Positions 1 to 5,044 of a stretch of DNA of 8,633 bases are shown in pieces. The translations under genes and the position numbers were made by a program. Within the stretch, counting starts at the first letter, position 1. Every line of letters begins with the position of its first letter. Below the pieces are notes generated by a model. That model was not told where the DNA came from. It was given only the letters and a program-made list of their open reading frames with translations, and made no database searches. Origin of the DNA: Chitinophagaceae bacterium. GTDB taxonomy: Bacteria > Bacteroidota > Bacteroidia > Chitinophagales > Chitinophagaceae. The DNA lies in contig JADGPY010000138.1 in the NCBI GenBank assembly GCA_017882205.1, positions 1 to 8,633 on the forward strand. The letters are read 5' to 3'.

Positions 1-511
1 CCTGTGGTGTATTCAATACGCCATTTGTACCCACAACCTCATACAAGAGATGGTTGTCGCCTGATATCTCTTCCTTGTAGTAAGTGCCTCTATGCTCATA
101 GTATTTCATCCCATCAATGACTACTGCTTTTGATCCTGAAGGAAGTTCAGGTAATTTTGCTCCAATAGGAGCTGTTGTTGCTTCATAATAATTATTCCTA
201 TGGGTATAATAAGTTCCATCGTAATAGTAAAATGGATCTGCACCCACAAAAATTGTTCGATATCCGAATGGCAATACATCCAGCCTGATACCGAAGTAAG
301 GAGCGTAATAAGGGAATGAAGATCTTACGGGTAGATATCCATAATTATAATTAAAAATACCCGGACCAAAATATCCATAAGAACGATAATCAGGATAGTA
401 ATGATAATAGTCTCTATGCCTGTAAAAATTCTGTGCTGACAAAGTAGTAGAAATGGTTAACACCAAAACTAAAATGAAGAAATAGCGTGATAAGCGAATG
501 TTCATTTTCAT
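1..511 (-). CDS. DUF6515-family secreted tyrosine-rich protein, C-terminus cut by window edge
   Basis: Leftward reading frame of 170 visible codons from ATG at 511-509 with no stop before the left edge, so the C-terminus is missing. Residues 1-26 form a signal peptide (hydrophobic core FFILVLVLTI, cleavage predicted at LSA|Q), so the protein should be periplasmic or surface-located. Residues 29-75 are very rich in Tyr, Phe, Pro and Gly. The later part carries the DUF6515-style block, here PIGAKLPELPSGSKAVVIDG followed by KYYEHRGTYYKEE (about residues 115-147), as in small Bacteroidota exported proteins of unknown function. A second ATG at 505 is possible, but the first gives a complete signal peptide. 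It lies 126 bp downstream of the anti-sigma/barrel gene on the same strand with no convincing terminator between them, so it may be the third gene of that operon or have its own promoter; no TAnnTTTG box was found upstream. Biochemical function is unknown. Confidence 0.85.
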   Translation of the reverse strand, partial: MKMNIRLSRYFFILVLVLTISTTLSAQNFYRHRDYYHYYPDYRSYGYFGPGIFNYNYGYLPVRSSFPYYAPYFGIRLDVLPFGYRTIFVGADPFYYYDGTYYTHRNNYYEATTAPIGAKLPELPSGSKAVVIDGMKYYEHRGTYYKEEISGDNHLLYEVVGTNGVLNTPQ

Positions 512-637
512 AGAAAGATAATTTAGGATAAATTTAAGCAATTCGGCTTAGAATACCATTGAAAATGCTATTATTTTTTATGTATTGAATGAATTTACTT
601 TCGTTTAAGTAATGTGAAAACCGCTTTAACATAAGAG

Positions 638-2137
638 TTATAATTTTATCTGGATTCCTGCAGAAATGCCCAGGGAGTTTGAATATGTTTTTACTGCAGC
701 ACCACTGTTAATAGCTGTTATAGCTACCCTGGCCGTAGGCGCAAAGGTAATCGCTAATTTTCCATTTAAGTTAAATTGAGCTCCAAATCCTATCAGGCCA
801 TCAAGATATGATTTCTTTAAACCTTCCACATTATTGATGACCTGCGCCTCCTTTGTGATACCATTATCGACCACAGTATTGATGGAGCCTTTTGTCAAAA
901 AATTAACGGCCACCCCTGTTGTCGCATCAAAGGTGAATTTGCCAATAGATAAATTATATTTTATTGCAACAGGAACATGGATATATTCTAATTCGTTTTT
1001 TGAGCTCACGGCTTTAATGCTATCCCCTACGGCTGGGGGACCACTGGATTTCGGTAAAATGTATACATATCCGCACGATCCATTAATCCGATATTTAATA
1101 TTCCCTGAGTTATCACGCTCAGCATAAATATTTTTGGATTCACTATTGATAGTAGTCTTTGAAAAAGCAATCCCTGACTGAATTCCTAAATGTGAACTCA
1201 ATGAATAATCAGCCAGAACACCAGTAGTATAAGAAAATTGGTGCTTTTCATCTTTTTTAATATCATGTTTATCATCACCACGCCCATGAGGTTGATCATT
1301 CATCAGACTATAGAATGCAAAATCAGGTGAAAAGAAAGGATTGATTGAAAGCCTTGAAATCCTGGTTTTTTTTGAATTATTTTTTCTATCGTTTTTTACA
1401 ACATTTTTTATCGGTTCCCTTAGCGATTTATCAAAATCCTTAGTTGCAAGAGGCATTAAATCAATATTTGAATAGTATTTTCGGGGAGCGATGTCTTTTT
1501 GTATTGCAACATTTGCATTATCCTGATCCTGAATAGAGGATGGTTGGGCATTATCGATCTTAACTTTCATAACCCCCTTCCTGTTTGCTGATTTATTCTT
1601 TATGGAATAATCCTTAGTTGATCTCTTCACTGCCACTTGTTTGTTATCAGGTAAATCATTTCCTGAATATTCAGATGCCCTGGAGTCATTCTTTTTAAAG
1701 TGCTGGTAATCCTTTCCTGATTTATTTCTATTGTTTTCGTTTTGAGTTATGACTTGCTTGTTATCATTGATTGGTGATTTATCCTTTGGTAATTGAGTCG
1801 AATTATTTGATAAAGAATTTCTAACACTGTCAAGGCCGGCAGATGAAGATGGTTTCCCTGGATTCGCCTCTTTCCGGGGTTTCTGAACAGGATTATTTTT
1901 CACAATATCCCGTTTATTCCTGTAACTGTTATATTCATAAAAAACAACTCCTGATAATAGCAGTAATAACAGGATGGCAATCCTTTTTAACTGGATATAT
2001 TTTTTATTTATATCAACAACATTACTCTTATCGAGTTTGTTATCAATACTATCCCAAACCCCGGGTGAGGGAATGTCATCATGCTGCTCAATAGCAGATT
2101 TGAATAATTTATCAATATCGGGTAGATTTTCATTCAT
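638..2137 (-). CDS. Anti-sigma factor fused to an outer-membrane beta-barrel (Dma-like)
   Basis: A 499-residue protein. Residues 1-50 are a cytoplasmic segment with the acidic/Trp pattern (DIDKLFKSAIEQ, then PSPGVWDSIDNKLDK) that I associate with anti-sigma N-termini in Bacteroidota. Residues 52-69 form one hydrophobic helix (IAILLLLLLSGVVFY). Residues 70-265 are a Lys/Asn/Ser/Asp-rich, apparently disordered linker. From about 266 to the end, alternating polar/nonpolar strands (FSYTTGVLADYSL, LGIQSGIAFS, EYIHVPVAIKYNL, FTFDATTGVAVNFL, LDGLIGFGAQFNL, LGISAGIQIKL) look like a small OmpA/PorT-type barrel. The start ATG overlaps the stop of the ECF sigma gene as ATGA, which argues for translational coupling and a sigma/anti-sigma pair. 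From memory, proteins with this topology were described in Bacteroides as dual membrane-spanning anti-sigma factors (Dma). Binding of this sigma factor is inferred, and the barrel strand count cannot be fixed by eye. Annotation pipelines often call such proteins only 'outer membrane beta-barrel protein'. Confidence 0.85.
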   Translation of the reverse strand: MNENLPDIDKLFKSAIEQHDDIPSPGVWDSIDNKLDKSNVVDINKKYIQLKRIAILLLLLLSGVVFYEYNSYRNKRDIVKNNPVQKPRKEANPGKPSSSAGLDSVRNSLSNNSTQLPKDKSPINDNKQVITQNENNRNKSGKDYQHFKKNDSRASEYSGNDLPDNKQVAVKRSTKDYSIKNKSANRKGVMKVKIDNAQPSSIQDQDNANVAIQKDIAPRKYYSNIDLMPLATKDFDKSLREPIKNVVKNDRKNNSKKTRISRLSINPFFSPDFAFYSLMNDQPHGRGDDKHDIKKDEKHQFSYTTGVLADYSLSSHLGIQSGIAFSKTTINSESKNIYAERDNSGNIKYRINGSCGYVYILPKSSGPPAVGDSIKAVSSKNELEYIHVPVAIKYNLSIGKFTFDATTGVAVNFLTKGSINTVVDNGITKEAQVINNVEGLKKSYLDGLIGFGAQFNLNGKLAITFAPTARVAITAINSGAAVKTYSNSLGISAGIQIKL

Positions 2138-2697
2138 AATGATGAATCTTTTGATTGTTTAGCAACCTGCAGGCTTTTTGTGACTGAGCGTTGTAGAATA
2201 ATTCTTGCGTCATAAAGATTGGATTTAGAAGTGCCTTCAGATATTCCCAACTCTTCAGCGATTTCGCGGTGTTTCATACCTTCGAACACATACAGGTTAA
2301 ATATCATCCTGTAAGCATTAGGCAATTTTTGCACCATACGTAAAAGCTCTTTAGTCCCTATTTGGGAAATGATATCTTCATTGCCAATCTCATGTAAGGA
2401 TGTAGTTTCGATATCCACTATTGCATGGAGATCCTTCTTGGTTCTATATTTTTGTAGTGCACAATTAACCATTATCTTTCTTAGCCAACCTTCGAATGAG
2501 CCGGTAAATTTATACTGGTGAAGGAATTCAAAGGCTTTAAGAAAGCCTTCCTGTAAATTATCTTCAGCTTCCTGCCGGTTTGGTGAATAACGTAGACAAA
2601 TGATAAACATTTTTTGGGAAAACAACTTATATAGTTCGTTTTGGGAATGTCGATCCCCCTTGATACATCGATGTATTAATAATTGAAGTTCCTCCAC
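2134..2697 (-). CDS. ECF-type RNA polymerase sigma factor
   Basis: A 187-residue sigma-70 family protein of usual ECF length with only regions 2 and 4. Region 2 covers about residues 20-87, including EDNLQEGFLKAFEFLHQYKF and GSFEGWLRKIMVNCALQKYR, the core-binding and -10-reading helices. A variable linker spans about 88-117. Region 4 covers about 119-172, with LPNAYRMIFNLYVFEG leading into the helix-turn-helix HREIAEELGISEGTSKSNLYDAR that reads the -35 element. Translation starts at GTG (2697-2695): the frame has no ATG before residue 30, which is inside region 2, and no ATG upstream before the putative promoter. An AAGGAAA Shine-Dalgarno-like sequence lies about 9 bases before the GTG, unusually good for this phylum. 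It is the first gene of a leftward operon and overlaps the anti-sigma gene by 4 bp. Its target promoters are unknown; the adjacent envelope genes are candidates. Confidence 0.96.
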   Translation of the reverse strand: MEELQLLIHRCIKGDRHSQNELYKLFSQKMFIICLRYSPNRQEAEDNLQEGFLKAFEFLHQYKFTGSFEGWLRKIMVNCALQKYRTKKDLHAIVDIETTSLHEIGNEDIISQIGTKELLRMVQKLPNAYRMIFNLYVFEGMKHREIAEELGISEGTSKSNLYDARIILQRSVTKSLQVAKQSKDSSL

Positions 2698-2705
2698 GCA
2701 GTTGA

Positions 2706-2713
2706 TTTCCTTT
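2706..2713 (-). promoter_or_regulatory. Shine-Dalgarno-like site supporting the GTG start of the sigma factor
   Basis: On the minus strand this stretch reads AAAGGAAA, complementary to the 16S rRNA 3' end. It sits about 8-10 bases before the GTG at 2697. It matters because it supports the non-ATG start, and because strong SD sites are uncommon in Bacteroidota. Confidence 0.5.
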
Positions 2714-2755
2714 AGTGTAGATGTATTAAATATAATTATGGTTGGGCAGACTTGA

Positions 2756-2763
2756 CAAATATA
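2756..2763 (-). promoter_or_regulatory. Candidate -7 promoter box for the sigma/anti-sigma operon
   Basis: The minus strand reads TATATTTG, an exact match to the Bacteroidota primary-sigma -7 consensus TAnnTTTG, placing transcription start about 52 bases before the GTG. I could not find a TTG-type -33 element at the expected 19-21 bp upstream, so the promoter may be weak or may use another sigma factor. The rest of the 2698-2920 divergent intergenic region is AT-rich. No clear TAnnTTTG box was found for the rightward lipoprotein gene. Confidence 0.4.
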
Positions 2764-2920
2764 ATTACTGGTAAGAGGCGGTTTTGTTAATGATCCCTTA
2801 AAGCCGTTTCATCTACTATTTTTTTACCCAACGAATATCTCAGACTATTACATCTACCCCAACAGATGCACAACTAATTTTTCACTAATCAAATTATTTA
2901 AACTTTAAACCCTCAAAAAA

Positions 2921-3856
2921 ATGAAGTATCCATTTAAAGCTTTTACCGTAAATGTAGCCGTAGCTCTAATTTTAGCATTACCATCATGCAAAAAGCAGGA
3001 CCTGTCAGCTACCGTCAATACTGCCAGCTCTGCTGCCATTCAGGCTGCTGCACTTCAACTTCAGGCAATTGCCGTAGCTGCCAGCACAAGTACAACCAAC
3101 AGTACAAGTACAACCAGTGATTCGATCTATGTATTAAATACTTGTCCTGCACATGGGTATCGCAATTCGGTAGCCTTTAGCAGTTTGGCTGCTTCAATTA
3201 CAAATTACTTATCAACCAACTATTCTGGCTATACATTCCTTAAAGCATTTTCAATTTTCGATGCAAGTGGAGTATTACAAGGGTATGGGGTAATTATTCA
3301 ATTTAACGGAAACCCTATCGGTTTGAAGTTTGACTCCAATGGTAATTTTCTTCAAATACTTGAACAACGGGAGGGCCATGATCTGTTAGGAAATGGATGG
3401 CATGACGGAGGTTGTTTCCAGGACAGGGATGGAAGGCAACGTGACACATTAGCTTTTAGCGCATTACCCGCATCAATTCTGACTTATTTTTCAACCAATT
3501 ATCCAACAGATACTTTAATTCGTGCAGCAAAAACAAGGTCAGGAGGTTATGTTATTCTTAGTAAGGATAATGGCTTATTCGCGACCACCTTTGATGCGAA
3601 TGGCAATTTTGTAAACAGGATGCAATTGCCCGCACATGATGGCAGGGGAAATCCAATAGATCAAAGCGCATTGCCATCGAATGTCTTATCCTATTTGACT
3701 GCAACCTATCCGGGCTATGTTTTCAATAAGGCATTTTCAATTACTATAAATGGTGTCATCCAGGGATATTGTGTAGTGATCGACGCGAATAATACCAAAT
3801 ACGCCATTCAGTTTGATGCATCAGGCAACTATGTAAGAACTAAGGTCATACATTAA
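2921..3856 (+). CDS. Lipoprotein with three PepSY-like repeats
   Basis: A 311-residue exported protein. The N-terminus is a lipoprotein signal peptide: hydrophobic core VAVALILAL, then lipobox LPSC with the acylated cysteine at residue 23. KKQD follows the cysteine; this is not a textbook surface-export signal, so inner or outer leaflet placement is open. Residues 30-68 are an Ala/Gln then Ser/Thr-rich spacer. Three homologous units follow, at about 84-145, 177-234 and 248-308. Each has a helix such as ALPASILTYFSTNYP, a strand pair, and an ending like FDSNGNFLQ, FDANGNFVN or FDASGNYVR. This matches the PepSY-like (formerly DUF2874) pattern of Bacteroidota periplasmic proteins; the family is non-enzymatic and its ligands are poorly known. 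The middle unit is shorter and diverged. The linkers between units are rich in His, Asp and Gly. It is divergent from the sigma factor gene with 223 bp between starts and could belong to that regulon (inference). Confidence 0.88.
   Translation: MKYPFKAFTVNVAVALILALPSCKKQDLSATVNTASSAAIQAAALQLQAIAVAASTSTTNSTSTTSDSIYVLNTCPAHGYRNSVAFSSLAASITNYLSTNYSGYTFLKAFSIFDASGVLQGYGVIIQFNGNPIGLKFDSNGNFLQILEQREGHDLLGNGWHDGGCFQDRDGRQRDTLAFSALPASILTYFSTNYPTDTLIRAAKTRSGGYVILSKDNGLFATTFDANGNFVNRMQLPAHDGRGNPIDQSALPSNVLSYLTATYPGYVFNKAFSITINGVIQGYCVVIDANNTKYAIQFDASGNYVRTKVIH
3083..3118 (+). repeat. 18-bp in-frame tandem duplication in the lipoprotein spacer
   Basis: Two adjacent 18-base units, differing at a few positions and sharing the exact 13-mer ACAAGTACAACCA, encode STSTTN and STSTTS. 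They sit in the Ser/Thr-rich spacer between the lipid anchor and the first PepSY-like unit. The copy number sets tether length and could vary between strains by slippage. Confidence 0.75.
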
Positions 3857-3861
3857 TAATT

Positions 3862-3896
3862 TGCGTACAGACGTTGCAATGCAACGTCTGTACGCA
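3862..3896. repeat. 35-bp perfect palindrome, REP-like dispersed element
   Basis: Left arm TGCGTACAGACGTTGCA (3862-3878), single central A at 3879, and right arm TGCAACGTCTGTACGCA (3880-3896). The arms are exact reverse complements over 17 bp. It begins 5 bases after the stop codon of the lipoprotein gene and ends 27 bases before the ATG of the next gene. It is followed by CCTTTG rather than a T-run, so it is not a standard intrinsic terminator, but as RNA it would form a very stable hairpin that could protect the lipoprotein mRNA 3' end. A degenerate relative lies at 8486-8518. Palindromes with an AGACGT/ACGTCT core are, as I recall, frequent between genes in Bacteroidota and resemble REP elements moved by RAYT-type Y1 transposases; no such transposase is in this window. 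Confidence 0.9.
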
Positions 3897-3923
3897 CCTT
3901 TGTATTATCCACAAAAAAATCTC

Positions 3924-4193
3924 ATGATACAATTTCAGATTACCAACATAGATTCCATATGCGACTTTCTGTATGAAATGTACAGTAGATATGGGGGGAA
4001 ATTTGACCCTGCAAATGATTTAAGAGTTTTAAATGATCATCAGGGAATTCCCTTATTTTCAAAAGAAGAAGCTGGCTATTTAGATTCTATAATGACGGAA
4101 TGCTTTATTTTTTGTGTATTGAACGGTGTTAATATATATACACTGGCAAGTATTGTGGAATGCGATATTAGGCAAATCAGTCAAGCAGCGTAA
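3924..4193 (+). CDS. Small hypothetical protein, 89 residues
   Basis: I do not recognise this family. The chosen ATG (3924) begins MIQFQITNIDSICDFLYEMY. An upstream TTG at 3861 in the same frame would translate the palindromic repeat into the N-terminus, so it is rejected. The protein has no signal peptide and no membrane helix and is probably cytoplasmic. It appears helical, with a middle part LFSKEEAGYLDSIMTECFIF and a C-terminal part ASIVECDIRQISQ that could be a short recognition-like helix, though not a convincing HTH. Four cysteines are spread along the chain. A weak promoter-like CACCTTTG lies at 3895-3902, partly in the palindrome edge. Its stop is 12 bp from the stop of the convergent EXORDIUM-like gene. 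Coding status rests on the complete frame, plausible composition and tight fit between neighbours. Confidence 0.65.
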   Translation: MIQFQITNIDSICDFLYEMYSRYGGKFDPANDLRVLNDHQGIPLFSKEEAGYLDSIMTECFIFCVLNGVNIYTLASIVECDIRQISQAA

Positions 4194-4205
4194 GAACTGG
4201 CTCTC

Positions 4206-4955
4206 TTATACACACTTATTCTGTTTATTAGACCATTCAAGCTGAACATTATACCCAACAAGTGTTTTGAATTTCCATGCACATATATCACCAATCTCTC
4301 CATTGTTATCATCATACCATCCGCTTCCCGGAATAGGATCAGTAATCGCTTCACAAAGTTCATGTGAGCTGGTTCCTGTAACCGCATCTGTTACAGACAA
4401 GGTACTTCGACAACCGCTGCAACCCGGATAGGGCATTACTGCATAATAAATATTTTGTCCGATAGCATTATGGTAGCCGCAAAATGAGCTGCATGATTTA
4501 CTTCCACCCATAGAAACACTAACCCCATTTGGCAAATAAATAAAATAAAGAGTATTGGCACCTGGTTGAGGAAAATTCTTTGTTGACTTGATCCATTTGC
4601 TTAATTGTGCCTGGATCTGGGTGTCAGTAATGAGGGTTGCAGGAAGTCCAGTCGTAATAGTGGTTGTTCCCTTAAGTTTCCCATTGCCAATTTTATATTT
4701 CGTGGTATTATATTCACTCATTTGCGTCATTAAACTGCTTTGAAGAATAGCAGTGAAAAATTTGTTTATAGTATTTGCAAGGCTTGATAAGGTAGTGCTC
4801 CAGCTTGCCCCCCAGAAGATGGTATACACCTCTGCATTCGCAAGCAAAGGCCCGCCCCGGTAGGTTAACTTAGCAGGGGTTGTTGCAAGAGATTTATCGT
4901 GATAGATTGGAACTACCTTTATGCTTTCTGATAGTGGAAATGCTTTAAGTTTCAT
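4206..4955 (-). CDS. EXORDIUM/Phi_1-like protein with HELCE motif
   Basis: A 249-residue protein resembling the EXORDIUM (phosphate-induced protein 1, Phi_1) family known from plants and found in bacteria. Matching features are YRGGPLL followed by VYTIFWGASW (about residues 32-52), a central segment ANTLYFIYLPNGV (133-145) ahead of a cysteine-rich stretch, and SHELCEAITDP then NNGEIGDICAW (197-227). The plant proteins have a comparable SHELAE...EIxDLC arrangement. H198, E199, E202 and D223 could be metal ligands in a metallopeptidase-like site, but I know of no proven activity. Seven cysteines (155, 159, 179, 182, 201, 225, 248) suggest disulfides or metal binding. The N-terminus MKLKAFPLSESIKVVPIYHD has no recognisable signal peptide, which is odd for this family. 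ATG at 4955 is the only reasonable start. The gene stands alone: it converges with the 89-residue gene and is separated by 88 bp from the AsmA-like gene upstream. Confidence 0.75.
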   Translation of the reverse strand: MKLKAFPLSESIKVVPIYHDKSLATTPAKLTYRGGPLLANAEVYTIFWGASWSTTLSSLANTINKFFTAILQSSLMTQMSEYNTTKYKIGNGKLKGTTTITTGLPATLITDTQIQAQLSKWIKSTKNFPQPGANTLYFIYLPNGVSVSMGGSKSCSSFCGYHNAIGQNIYYAVMPYPGCSGCRSTLSVTDAVTGTSSHELCEAITDPIPGSGWYDDNNGEIGDICAWKFKTLVGYNVQLEWSNKQNKCV

Positions 4956-5019
4956 AATAACAAGATTTATTTATTGAGATATCTAATATAGTAACAAATT
5001 CTTATACTTTTACAATCAT

Positions 5020-5044
5020 CCTACCTACCTACCGGCAGGCAGGC
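5020..5044. repeat. Quasi-palindromic CCTACC/GGCAGG repeat at the 3' end of the AsmA-like gene
   Basis: The plus strand reads CCTA three times, then CC, then GGCA, GGCA, GGC. Read as minus-strand RNA, CCTGCCTGCC pairs with GGTAGGTAGG if G-U wobbles are allowed, while plus-strand RNA would have A-C mismatches. The structure is therefore oriented to the leftward AsmA-like transcript, starting right at its TAG stop (5046-5044). No T-run follows. Similar CCTGCC/GGCAGG blocks recur between genes in Bacteroidota (recollection). The remaining bases of the 4956-5043 gap are featureless AT-rich DNA. Confidence 0.6.

Noticed and set aside
834..1127. Rightward frames opposite the beta-barrel gene (also 1843-2094 and 1974-2162)
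   Set aside because: All lie antisense to a well-supported coding sequence and look like complements of strand and linker codons.
2670..2729. Repeated GATGTATTAA at 2670-2679 and 2720-2729, 50 bp apart
   Set aside because: One copy lies inside the sigma factor coding sequence; a 10-mer in AT-rich DNA is weak evidence for an operator.
3862..3896. Palindrome as an intrinsic terminator of the lipoprotein gene
   Set aside because: No T-run follows on either strand; the flanks are CCTTTG and ATTATTAATG-type sequence, so it is listed as a repeat.
3861..3923. Upstream TTG start extending the 89-residue protein by 21 residues
   Set aside because: The extension is the translation of the palindromic repeat itself, and the ATG at 3924 has an A-rich leader typical of the phylum.
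4181..4387. Leftward 68-residue frame overlapping the EXORDIUM-like gene
   Set aside because: Out of frame with a well-supported gene on the same strand and extending past its stop into the convergent neighbour.
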